Shown here: piece after piece, positions 1-6,096 of the stretch
Layout: each line of letters starts with the position of its first letter
How positions within the stretch are numbered: the first letter of the stretch is position 1
NCBI GenBank assembly: GCA_910578235.1
Contig: CAJTPP010000064.1
Coordinates: forward strand, 4,926 to 13,957
Origin: an uncultured Clostridia bacterium
GTDB lineage: Bacteria > Bacillota > Clostridia > UBA1381
Length of the DNA: 9,032 bases
Reading direction: 5' to 3'
Notes under the pieces: generated by a model
The model's input: the letters and a program-made list of their open reading frames with translations, nothing else
The model's database searches: none
Told to the model about the DNA's origin: nothing
Program-made: the position numbers and the translations under genes

Positions 1-445
1 CATTTGTTGTCGGCAAACCGCGCGAAACTTCCTCCGCATGCGACGGACCGCTCATAACCGACACATTCGCCTGCGGTATTTCCTCCTTGTACACCTGAGA
101 TAGTCTCATAAGAGATTTTTCCTCAAGTCCCTTTGAAATATTAATAAGTTTCTGTTCTTTCTTTACGTGCGGCGCAAGCTGACGAGCCGTGGTACGAGTG
201 GCCGGTGACGGTGCTGCGGTAATTATAAGCTCCGCTCCGTCTGTACACTCGCCCATGTCATGCGTACAGTAAATTGTATCAGGAAACTTTACGCCGGGAA
301 GAAATTCCTTGTTTTCCCTGTCACGGACAAGTCTGTCCGTTTCCTCCTGTATCCATGACCACAAATACACATTATGTCCTCTGGACGCCAAAAGTATAGC
401 TATAGCCGTTCCCCAGCTGCCTGAGCCTATTACCGCAATCTTCAT
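1..445 (-). CDS. gpsA: NAD(P)H-dependent glycerol-3-phosphate dehydrogenase, 5' part (runs off the left edge)
   Basis: Cytosolic enzyme reducing dihydroxyacetone phosphate to sn-glycerol-3-phosphate for phospholipid synthesis. The visible 148 codons begin with the Rossmann motif GSGSWGTA (residues 7-14), followed by the substrate-domain signatures FLPGVKFP (48-55), AAPS (77-80), ISKGLE (103-108, holding the first conserved lysine) and SGPSHAEEVSRGLPT (132-146), all in GpsA order. The full protein is normally about 330-340 residues, so the second catalytic lysine and C-terminal helical domain lie outside the window. The ATG sits 2 nt after the plsY stop. Its Shine-Dalgarno AAAGGAG is encoded by the last plsY codons, so the two genes are probably translationally coupled and their enzymes act in sequence. 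No frameshift or missing motif is seen in the visible part. Confidence 0.95.
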   Translation of the reverse strand, partial: MKIAVIGSGSWGTAIAILLASRGHNVYLWSWIQEETDRLVRDRENKEFLPGVKFPDTIYCTHDMGECTDGAELIITAAPSPATRTTARQLAPHVKKEQKLINISKGLEEKSLMRLSQVYKEEIPQANVSVMSGPSHAEEVSRGLPTTN

Positions 446-447
446 AA

Positions 448-1212
448 TTATTTCTCCTTTTTCATGCCCAATTTATTTTCCGTACCATTTAATAATCTTT
501 TAATGTTCGCATGATGTCTTAATATTAAAAGTCCGCCTATGATTATTGCACATGCCATTCTGATACATGTTACCCATACAGCATACGTGTTAATATGTAT
601 TGCAAAACTATTGATTATTGGTGCATAGAACAACGGATAATCATTTGCTGAACAATATATTCCATTTCCGATTTCTATTATAATATACGCCGCGCCGCCG
701 ATGATAGAACCGAGCGAAACATATCTTGTAACTGCCATAACCGCAAGAGCGATTACCATTACAATTAGTCCTACTCGCCAGTCAAGCATAAGCACAACGC
801 CGAGACTTGTCGCAACGCCTTTACCGCCCTTGAAACCGAAATATACAGGGAAATTGTGGCCGAGTATTACACACACACCCGCTATGTATGGCAATGCAAT
901 GGAAGCAAACATATTTCTATACGCCGCCAAATCAGAACGTCCCCACACATAATCTCTATTAGGAGAATTTATATACTTAATATATAGAATTACTATTAAT
1001 ACACATATAACTCCCTTTGCCACATCAAGCAACAGGGTCAGTACGCCCATTTTCTTGCCATGTGTTCTGAGCATATTTGTCGCGCCCGCATTACCGCTGC
1101 CGCTCTCTCTTATATCCTTTCCGCTTATTATTTTCGATAATATAATTGAAAAATTTATTGAACCTATCAGATATGATACTACCGCAACAGCAATTATTAT
1201 TAAATATGTCAT
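448..1212 (-). CDS. plsY: Acyl-phosphate:glycerol-3-phosphate acyltransferase PlsY
   Basis: Integral membrane enzyme transferring an acyl chain from acyl-phosphate (made by PlsX) to glycerol-3-phosphate, giving lysophosphatidic acid. The three family motifs are present: SGSGNAGATNMLR (residues 37-49), GHNFPVYFGFKGGKGVATS (118-136) and TRYVSLGSI (162-170), plus the C-terminal cytoplasmic RHHANIKRLLNGTE (232-245). Hydrophobic segments near residues 1-24, 56-80, 105-118, 140-182 and 208-231 fit the usual multi-helix fold. At 254 residues it is longer than the usual 190-215. The excess is in two loops, about residues 79-105 and 182-210, outside the motifs. The ATG has GAGG 8 nt upstream, directly after the der stop codon. 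It lies 13 nt from der and 2 nt from gpsA, whose product is its substrate. Family assignment is firm; only the role of the loops is open. Confidence 0.95.
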   Translation of the reverse strand: MTYLIIIAVAVVSYLIGSINFSIILSKIISGKDIRESGSGNAGATNMLRTHGKKMGVLTLLLDVAKGVICVLIVILYIKYINSPNRDYVWGRSDLAAYRNMFASIALPYIAGVCVILGHNFPVYFGFKGGKGVATSLGVVLMLDWRVGLIVMVIALAVMAVTRYVSLGSIIGGAAYIIIEIGNGIYCSANDYPLFYAPIINSFAIHINTYAVWVTCIRMACAIIIGGLLILRHHANIKRLLNGTENKLGMKKEK

Positions 1213-1225
1213 TTTTTAAACCTCA

Positions 1226-2551
1226 TTATAACTTCTTTTCATTTTTCTCACGCACAATAAACCTAATCGGCGTACCCTCGAATCCGAACGCCTCACGCAC
1301 CTGATTTTCTATAAATCGCAGGTACGAATAATGAAACAAATCCTTTGAATTGGCAAACAATATAAACGTAGGCGGAGCAACAGACGCCTGAGTGCCGTAA
1401 TATACCTTTAACCTCCGTCCTTTGTCTGACGGGGGCTGTTGCTTTGCCATTGCCTCGTTAAGCACATCATTAAGCATACCCGTCGTAATTCTGCGTTTGT
1501 GCTGCTCATTTACCTTCTTTATCATATCCAGAAGCTTGTCGACTCTCTGTCCTGTTTTCGCACTGATAAATACAATTTCAGCATACGACATAAACGCAAA
1601 TTCCTCACGCACACGCAGAGTAAAATTCTTCATTGTCTTATCATCCTTACTCACCGCATCCCACTTATTTACGGCAAAAATACACGCTCTGCCCTGCTCG
1701 TGCGCATAACCCGCTATTTTCGTGTCCTGCTCGGTTATCCCCTCGCTTGCGTCAATCATTATAACGCACACATCGCTTCTGTCAACCGCCGCAAGCGAAC
1801 GCACAACGCTGTATCGCTCCACATTTTCATCAATCTTTCCGCGCTTTCTCATACCGGCTGTGTCTATAAACAAAAATTTATCACCGTCTTTTTCATAATG
1901 AGAGTCAATAGCGTCGCGTGTTGTACCTGCCACATTGCTGACAATAACTCTGTCCTCTCCAAGTATTCTGTTTATAAGCGATGACTTTCCGGCATTCGGC
2001 TTTCCTATTACGGCCACCTTTATCTCATCCTCGTCCTCCGACGTGTCAGCATCCTCTGGAAATTTATGAGTCACTTCATCAAGCAAATCGCCCACACCCA
2101 ATCCATGCGTGGACGAAACAGCTATAGGGTCTCCGAGACCAAGATTGTAAAACTCATAAAACTCAAACGGCGGCTCACCCGTATTGTCAACTTTATTCAC
2201 CGCAAGAACAATTTTTTTCTTAGCCTTTAACAGCATTTGAGCCACATCCTGGTCGTTCGCCGTTACACCGTCTTTGACATTCGTCATAAGCACCACAACA
2301 TCCGCCATTTCTATGGCAAGCTGCGCCTGACGGCGCATCTGCACAAGTATCTCGTCCTTTGACGCGGGCTCAATACCACCTGTGTCTATAAGCGTAAAAT
2401 GCTTATCCAGCCATGACGCGTCCGAAAAAATTCTGTCTCGCGTAACACCCGGAGTATCCTCCACAATGCTTATGCGTTTCCCGGTTATCTTATTAAATAA
2501 AGTTGATTTGCCGACATTTGGTCTGCCGACTATTGCTACTATCGGTTTCAT
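1226..2551 (-). CDS. der: Ribosome biogenesis GTPase Der (EngA)
   Basis: Essential double GTPase that helps assemble the 50S ribosomal subunit. Length is 441 residues, typical of the family. The first G domain shows GRPNVGKST (9-17), DTPGVTRD (32-39), DTGG (56-59) and NKVD (119-122). An acidic linker follows at about 164-177 (PEDADTSEDEDE). The second G domain shows GKPNAGKSS (183-191), VAGTTRDAID (207-216), DTAGMRKR (230-237), NKWD (295-298) and SAKTG (330-334). Residues about 355-437 form the KH-like C-terminal domain that contacts rRNA. All nucleotide-binding motifs are intact. The ATG is 2 nt after the DUF512 gene, with GGAG 8 nt upstream inside that gene's final codons, suggesting coupled translation. 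Der next to plsY and gpsA is a common Clostridia arrangement. Confidence 0.98.
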   Translation of the reverse strand: MKPIVAIVGRPNVGKSTLFNKITGKRISIVEDTPGVTRDRIFSDASWLDKHFTLIDTGGIEPASKDEILVQMRRQAQLAIEMADVVVLMTNVKDGVTANDQDVAQMLLKAKKKIVLAVNKVDNTGEPPFEFYEFYNLGLGDPIAVSSTHGLGVGDLLDEVTHKFPEDADTSEDEDEIKVAVIGKPNAGKSSLINRILGEDRVIVSNVAGTTRDAIDSHYEKDGDKFLFIDTAGMRKRGKIDENVERYSVVRSLAAVDRSDVCVIMIDASEGITEQDTKIAGYAHEQGRACIFAVNKWDAVSKDDKTMKNFTLRVREEFAFMSYAEIVFISAKTGQRVDKLLDMIKKVNEQHKRRITTGMLNDVLNEAMAKQQPPSDKGRRLKVYYGTQASVAPPTFILFANSKDLFHYSYLRFIENQVREAFGFEGTPIRFIVREKNEKKL

Positions 2552-2553
2552 AA

Positions 2554-3876
2554 TTAAAACTCCAATTCTTCTCCCAAAATTTTCTCTATAAACTCGTATC
2601 CGTCGTTTATAACAGGTACGACTTGTACATTAAGCGCTTTTTCAACATCATCTACTGTTGTATCGTCAAGAAAAATATTATCATCATCACGCAGCATTGA
2701 ATGCGGTATAATGAGTATATCCGTAGTTATTTTGTCTTTCAGCTGTTTTATTATATCACAGCCACAGACTAAGCCCGACACAGTCACTCCGCCTCCGAAA
2801 AATTCATTTATGATCGGATAAACATCAATTTTCACACCCTCGCGAGCCTGCTCAAGCCTGTCCGCAAGCGATCGTATAAATCCGTACGCTATCTCTCCCG
2901 TAGCAATACTTACATGACGCCCGCAGGTTCTCTTCTTCAACAGTCTTATCGCGCTGTCAAATTCCTCGCGCATACTTGCTATCAGTCCCACACCGTTTTC
3001 AAGCTGAGGAAAACCCTCATAGCTTTCGCTGCCGGGCACTGAAATATCCGCGTTTATATAAAACTCATCTGACAAATAAACCAGTCTGCTGCCGTACTTT
3101 TTTAGAAACTCATTCTGTATCCCCTCTACAAAACTTATTGTTTGCATACTGCTTTCCTTTGTAAACGGCTTTATCGGATACAATCCTTCACGGTAACGCG
3201 TAAGTCCCACAGGGACAACTGAAACACTGTTTACATACGGATACAGCGCGCCCAAATCATACAGTGTCTTTTTAAGATTATCTCCGTCATTAATTTCCGG
3301 ACACAAAACAATCTGACAATTCATATAGATATCATTATCCGCAAATCTCTGCATAACTTCGTAGCATTTGCCCGCAAACCGATTATTAAGCATCATACAC
3401 CGCAGTTCGGGATCTGTAGCATGCACACTGATATTAATAGGCGAAACACGCATTTTTATAAGACGGTCAATTTCCTCGTCCGACATATTTGTAAGCGTAA
3501 CATAATTCCCCTGTAAAAAAGACAGCCGCGTATCGTCATCTTTAAAATACACTGTCTCGCGCATACCCTCTGGGAGCTGATCTATAAAACAGAAAATACA
3601 TTTATTGCGGCAGCTCTGAGCCTCGTCTATAAGTCCCTCGGCAAATTCAATACCCAGATCCTCATAGTCATTCTCAACGGTTATCACCTCCGCTAAACCG
3701 TCCTTTTTCAAAACCTCCAGCGTAACCTCGTACTCCGCTGTAAGATAGCGGTATTCAAGAATATCATGAAAATCACTGCCGTTTATACTTACTATCGTAT
3801 CTCCGGCTTCTATACCCGCCGCTTCCGCTATAGAATTCGGCTCCACATATTTAACTGTCGTATCCGCTTTTCTCAT
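2554..3876 (-). CDS. DUF512 family protein with N-terminal PDZ-like domain and radical-SAM-type cysteine motif; function unknown
   Basis: A 440-residue soluble protein. Residues about 8-70 look like a PDZ-type domain (PNSIAEAAGIEAGDTIVSIN at 13-32). There follows the cysteine cluster CRNKCIFC (C89, C93, C96), the CX3CX2C spacing that binds a 4Fe-4S cluster in radical SAM enzymes, then DDDTRLSFLQGNYVTLTN (113-130) and SPINISVHATDPELR, consistent with a radical-SAM-like barrel. The C-terminal half, from about VVPVGLTRYREGL, matches the DUF512 family as I know it. No reaction or substrate has been established for the family, so none is assigned. The start is supported by GAGG about 8 nt upstream and by a good promoter at 3910-3938, making this the first gene of the operon with der, plsY and gpsA. 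There is no signal peptide or membrane helix. Confidence 0.9.
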   Translation of the reverse strand: MRKADTTVKYVEPNSIAEAAGIEAGDTIVSINGSDFHDILEYRYLTAEYEVTLEVLKKDGLAEVITVENDYEDLGIEFAEGLIDEAQSCRNKCIFCFIDQLPEGMRETVYFKDDDTRLSFLQGNYVTLTNMSDEEIDRLIKMRVSPINISVHATDPELRCMMLNNRFAGKCYEVMQRFADNDIYMNCQIVLCPEINDGDNLKKTLYDLGALYPYVNSVSVVPVGLTRYREGLYPIKPFTKESSMQTISFVEGIQNEFLKKYGSRLVYLSDEFYINADISVPGSESYEGFPQLENGVGLIASMREEFDSAIRLLKKRTCGRHVSIATGEIAYGFIRSLADRLEQAREGVKIDVYPIINEFFGGGVTVSGLVCGCDIIKQLKDKITTDILIIPHSMLRDDDNIFLDDTTVDDVEKALNVQVVPVINDGYEFIEKILGEELEF

Positions 3877-3895
3877 ACGCCTATCCTCATTTTAT

Positions 3896-3931
3896 TTTAT
3901 CCATTATGTATTATCCCACATTATGGATAAA
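3896..3931. repeat. Imperfect inverted repeat over the DUF512 promoter, possible operator
   Basis: Left arm TTTATCCATTATG (3896-3908) and right arm CATTATGGATAAA (3919-3931) are complementary at 12 of 13 positions, separated by 10 nt. The spacer holds a further partial copy, TTATCC (3911-3916). The repeat covers the -10 element (3910-3915) and the expected transcription start near 3903, where a repressor would block RNA polymerase. The arm centres are 23 bp apart, about two helical turns, on the same DNA face. No regulator gene is nearby and I do not recognise the sequence as a known operator. Confidence 0.45.
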
Positions 3932-3938
3932 TAATCAA
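3910..3938 (-). promoter_or_regulatory. SigA-type promoter of the DUF512-der-plsY-gpsA operon
   Basis: On the minus strand TTGATT (3938-3933) is followed by a 17-nt spacer and GATAAT (3915-3910). Each hexamer matches the consensus at five or four of six positions with ideal spacing. The start would fall near 3903, giving a leader of about 27 nt with GAGG before the ATG at 3876. No other promoter is needed for the genes to its left, which are almost contiguous. Confidence 0.7.
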
Positions 3939-4009
3939 GGGTTTTTGTAATATTTGTCATTCCACTGATATTAAGCAGCGAATATATGTACTTTTTCAGT
4001 GTTATCTCC

Positions 4010-4038
4010 TTGAAAAATTATAAATTTTATGATATTAT
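4010..4038 (+). promoter_or_regulatory. Divergent SigA-type promoter facing an apparently gene-free region
   Basis: TTGAAA (4010-4015), a 17-nt spacer and TATTAT (4033-4038) match the housekeeping consensus at five of six positions each with optimal spacing. Transcription would start near 4045 and run rightwards. The only features downstream before the mazF 3' end are RNA hairpins and a terminator, so this looks like the promoter of a non-coding RNA. It is at least as good as either protein-gene promoter in the window. Confidence 0.6.
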
Positions 4039-4230
4039 AGACGTGATATACATTTACATTAAAACAAAATAATAAACTCTAAAAACACCGGGTACGCTGA
4101 AGTAGGAAAAAGCGTACACTTTGATTTGTCATACCATTGTTTTTAGATGTTTGATGCAGAATGTGTGATAACATTAATAATCGGAGTCAATGCTTTTTCA
4201 ATATGCGGCTTCGATAAAGCTGCGCATCTT

Positions 4231-4266
4231 TTATTGGCGTTTTTAGCTTGATAAAAGCGCCAATAA
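4231..4266. repeat. Near-perfect hairpin (14-bp stem) inside the candidate RNA
   Basis: TTATTGGCG (4231-4239) pairs with CGCCAATAA (4258-4266). The stem continues with T4240-G4257 as a wobble and TTTT (4241-4244) with AAAA (4253-4256), closing on the loop AGCTTGAT. No T-run follows on either strand, so it is not itself a terminator. It is separated from the terminator hairpin by only 3 nt. Confidence 0.7.
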
Positions 4267-4269
4267 CGC

Positions 4270-4299
4270 AAAAAGGACGTTTTAAAAACGTCCTTTTTT
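4270..4299. terminator. Bidirectional intrinsic terminator shared by mazF and the candidate plus-strand RNA
   Basis: AAAAAGGACGTT (4270-4281) pairs with AACGTCCTTTTT (4287-4298) around a 5-nt loop. On the plus strand the stem ends in six T (4294-4299). On the minus strand it ends in five T. It lies 30 nt past the mazF stop and is the only terminator found for the rdgB-to-mazF operon. A + transcript from the promoter at 4010-4038 would also end here. Confidence 0.85.
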
Positions 4300-4301
4300 A
4301 A

Positions 4302-4321
4302 TATGTAGCAGGCACTACATA
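4302..4321. repeat. Small inverted repeat between the mazF stop and the terminator
   Basis: TATGTAG (4302-4308) and CTACATA (4315-4321) form a 7-bp stem with a 6-nt loop in the mazF 3' untranslated region. Because it is palindromic, TACAT, the site cut by Bacillus-type MazF (as UACAU in RNA), is present on both strands. A role is not shown. Confidence 0.4.
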
Positions 4322-4328
4322 CGATATA

Positions 4329-4679
4329 TCATATTCCGCCCAGACCGAAGCTTATGGATAAAGCGTCGTTCACGCTGTCCATAAGCCCTCCGTCTATGCG
4401 TCCTATTTTCTCCCGTAATCTTCTTTTATCAATCGTCCTGATCTGTTCAAGTAATATTACCGAATCCTTATTAAGTCCGTACTCTCTGGCCGTAAGCTCA
4501 ATATGGGTAGGCATCTTCGCCTTATTAATCTGGCTTGTTATAGCCGCCGCAATAACTGTTGGACTGTATTTATTACCTATGTCGTTCTGGATTATCAGCA
4601 CAGGTCTTATACCTCCCTGTTCGCTCCCCACAACAGGACTTAAATCGGCGTAATAAATATCTCCTCTTTTCACTATCAC
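4329..4679 (-). CDS. mazF: MazF/EndoA-type mRNA endoribonuclease toxin
   Basis: Sequence-specific endoribonuclease of the type II MazEF system. The closest relative I recognise is Bacillus subtilis EndoA (NdoA), which cuts at UACAU; the same specificity is likely but unproven. From the chosen start the protein is 116 residues, as in EndoA, beginning (M)IVKRGDIYYADLSPVVGSEQ. The catalytic arginine (R25 in GGIRPVLI) and threonine (T48 in AAITSQ) are present, as is the family block DSVILLEQIRTIDK, so the enzyme should be active. The start is GTG at 4679: it gives the family N-terminus, lies 1 nt after the mazE stop, and has GGAG 10 nt upstream. An upstream in-frame GTG at 4688 would have that site only 1 nt away and add three non-conserved residues. 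It is the last gene of the operon, before the terminator at 4270-4299. Confidence 0.95.
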   Translation of the reverse strand: MIVKRGDIYYADLSPVVGSEQGGIRPVLIIQNDIGNKYSPTVIAAAITSQINKAKMPTHIELTAREYGLNKDSVILLEQIRTIDKRRLREKIGRIDGGLMDSVNDALSISFGLGGI

Positions 4680-4680
4680 A

Positions 4681-4887
4681 TTATTCACACTCCGTCAGTT
4701 TTTCCTCACATAGCGAAAGACTCTCGTTATCCGCCTCAAGGCACATCTGTGCCAGCTCAAGATTTATTTCCGACATTTCCTTATAACCTTTTTCAAGCTG
4801 CTTTATAAGAGCTTCCTTATCTATATTCTTTATACGTGACAAAGCAATCAGGCCCCCTTTATTCTTCCGCGGCACATCACGCCGCAT
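4681..4887 (-). CDS. MazE/EndoAI-like antitoxin lacking a recognisable ribbon-helix-helix domain
   Basis: A 68-residue protein just upstream of mazF, presumed to be its antitoxin. The C-terminal part from residue 31 (LEKGYKEMSEINLELAQ, then an acidic tail ending EEKLTECE) closely resembles the MazF-binding C-terminus of EndoAI/MazE proteins, such as RGYMEMAKINL in B. subtilis. The N-terminal 28 residues (MRRDVPRKNKGG...) are basic and do not look like the usual 45-residue ribbon-helix-helix DNA-binding domain; relatives are about 90-95 residues. The start is firm: GGAGG lies 7 nt upstream, and the alr stop is only 18 nt away, leaving no room for a longer reading frame. It probably neutralises MazF but may not repress its own operon, which would fit its lack of a private promoter. 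Antitoxin role is inferred from position and C-terminus. Confidence 0.8.
   Translation of the reverse strand: MRRDVPRKNKGGLIALSRIKNIDKEALIKQLEKGYKEMSEINLELAQMCLEADNESLSLCEEKLTECE
4690..4693 (-). promoter_or_regulatory. Ribosome binding site that decides the mazF start
   Basis: GGAG on the minus strand lies inside the last mazE codons, 10 nt before GTG 4679 and 1 nt before GTG 4688. Only the inner GTG is at a workable distance. Overlap with mazE coding sequence implies the toxin is translated after the antitoxin by coupling. Confidence 0.6.
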
Positions 4888-4905
4888 ATCACTTCCTCCG
4901 ACTAA

Positions 4906-6063
4906 CTACATAAGGTAGTTCAGTACCTTCACCGCCTTTCCGTTCTTTGTGTAAATCCTCGGAATACGCTTGCCTATTACGCAGGAAACCTCATAATTAA
5001 TCGTTTCCAGCCACATCGCAAGATCGTCTATCGTAACGCCCTCGTCCGAGAAAATGATTACTTCGTCACCCTTATCAATATTATGGACATTTGTAACATC
5101 AATCATACATTGATCCATACAAATTCTTCCGATAATAGGAACTTTTACACCATTTACAATCATTTTCCCCCCACGGGCTATTTTTCTGAGATAACCGTCT
5201 GCATAACCGATAGGAACAGTCGCTATTTTTATTTTCTTATCGGTTATGTACTCCCTGCCATAGCTTACCCCCCTGCCCGCTTCAACCTCCTTAACATGAG
5301 TCACGGTTGATTTCAGCGTCATCGCGGGACGCAGGTTAAGACGTGATTTATCCACCTCGTCCGAGGGATACATTCCGTACAGAATAATGCCCGGCCGCAC
5401 CATATCAAGATGCATGTCGGGATACATCATTATCCCCGCGCTGTTGCATATATGCTTTATAGGTATGTGAAGCCCTTTTTGTTCAAGAGCGCCGCACACA
5501 GACATAAACTGTTCATACTGCATCAGCGTATACGAGCGGTCATACTCGTCTGACGTGGCAAAATGTGAGAATATACCCTCAATCTCAATATACGGGAGCC
5601 TTGAAATTTTAAGGATTTCATCCACAATTTCTCTGTTATCCTCTCCCGCCAGAAAGCCTATCCGGCTCATTCCCGTGTCTATTTTGATATGGATTTTAGT
5701 AACTTTTTCTTTTCTTTCCGCCTCGTATGACAACGCTTTAGCAAACTCATACGTAAACACGCTCGGTGTTATATCGAAATTAATCAGTTCCTCGGCAGTT
5801 TCCTCAGCGCTTGCGCCAAGTATCAGTATCGGCACTGTAACGCCGCGGCTGCGAAGCTGCTTACCCTCCTGCAAAACTGCGACCGCAAGTCTGTCCGCGC
5901 CGTTTTCCAGAAGTGTTTTTGTGACTTCCAGGAAACCATGTCCGTAGGCGTCAGCTTTTACAACTGCCATTATTTTCGATTTAGGATCGGTTATTTTTCT
6001 GATTTCTTTTATATTATGAGCGATAGCGTCAAGATCAACTTCTGCCCAGCTTCTCTTATCCAT
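4906..6063 (-). CDS. alr: Alanine racemase (PLP-dependent)
   Basis: Converts L-alanine to D-alanine for peptidoglycan in the cytosol. The protein has 385 residues, the usual size. The PLP lysine is K36 in AVVKADAYGHG (33-43). KIDTGMSRIGF (127-137) carries the conserved lysine and arginine near the cofactor; HICNSAG (204-210) and RPGIILYG (223-230) are typical. The second catalytic residue, tyrosine, is Y268 in GRGVSYGREY (263-272), and GRICMDQCMIDVT (312-324) supplies the substrate-binding loop from the partner subunit. Both catalytic residues and both domains (TIM barrel, then beta domain from about residue 245) are intact. The start has GAGGAG 8 nt upstream. The gene lies between nnrD/nnrE and the mazE-like gene, matching the alr-ndoAI-ndoA order of B. 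subtilis. Confidence 0.97.
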   Translation of the reverse strand: MDKRSWAEVDLDAIAHNIKEIRKITDPKSKIMAVVKADAYGHGFLEVTKTLLENGADRLAVAVLQEGKQLRSRGVTVPILILGASAEETAEELINFDITPSVFTYEFAKALSYEAERKEKVTKIHIKIDTGMSRIGFLAGEDNREIVDEILKISRLPYIEIEGIFSHFATSDEYDRSYTLMQYEQFMSVCGALEQKGLHIPIKHICNSAGIMMYPDMHLDMVRPGIILYGMYPSDEVDKSRLNLRPAMTLKSTVTHVKEVEAGRGVSYGREYITDKKIKIATVPIGYADGYLRKIARGGKMIVNGVKVPIIGRICMDQCMIDVTNVHNIDKGDEVIIFSDEGVTIDDLAMWLETINYEVSCVIGKRIPRIYTKNGKAVKVLNYLM

Positions 6064-6096
6064 CTCAAGTTCTCCTCAATTATAACACAATGTTTT

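Larger units (their letters stand above)
4045..4299 (+). ncRNA. Candidate structured RNA of about 255 nt, family not recognised
   Basis: The region starts at the predicted promoter's +1 and ends at an intrinsic terminator. Predicted stems in order: a 10-bp closing stem, 4078-4087 with 4138-4147 (TCTAAAAACA/TGTTTTTAGA), enclosing a 7-bp hairpin GTACGCT/AGCGTAC (4092-4098, 4111-4117) with a 12-nt purine-rich loop; a weak 5-bp hairpin AATGT/ACATT (4160-4175); ATGCG-GCTT/AAGC-CGCAT with a 2-nt bulge (4203-4227); a long hairpin at 4231-4266; and the terminator hairpin 4270-4299. It does not show the sequence signatures I know for RNase P RNA, tmRNA, SRP RNA or 6S RNA. A short peptide frame at 4147-4251 lacks a ribosome binding site. 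Promoter, stems and terminator are seen directly; that an RNA is made is inference. Confidence 0.42.

Noticed and set aside
1439..1984. A 181-codon plus-strand frame antisense to der
   Set aside because: It is opposite an intact essential gene, has no ribosome binding site or recognisable domain, and reads as a low-complexity shadow.
3963..4001. CACTGA...TCAGTG inverted repeat between the two divergent promoters
   Set aside because: Only 6 bp arms separated by 27 nt; expected by chance and not aligned to either promoter.
4092..4122. Loop bases GAAGT (4099-4103) can pair with ACTTT (4118-4122), suggesting a pseudoknot
   Set aside because: Both connecting loops would have zero length across a 7-bp and a 5-bp helix, which is sterically implausible; it can only be an alternative to the simple hairpin.
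4147..4251. A 34-codon plus-strand frame (MFDAECVITLIIGVNAF...) giving a hydrophobic peptide resembling a small membrane toxin
   Set aside because: There is no Shine-Dalgarno site, a TAG codon lies directly before the ATG, and the frame runs through two hairpins better explained as RNA structure. It stays a minor alternative for the candidate RNA.
4231..4266. The long hairpin as a second terminator
   Set aside because: Neither strand has a T-run after the stem, so it is better treated as part of the RNA structure.
4680..4688. GTG at 4688 as the mazF start, overlapping the mazE-like gene by 8 nt
   Set aside because: The GGAG site is only 1 nt away and the added residues are not part of the family N-terminus; GTG 4679 gives the 116-residue EndoA length.
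6079..6084. A perfect TATAAT with a TGn extension on the minus strand just upstream of alr
   Set aside because: The start would fall on the alr Shine-Dalgarno site (6072-6077), leaving no usable ribosome binding site, and the -35 is weak. Probably chance in AT-rich DNA.
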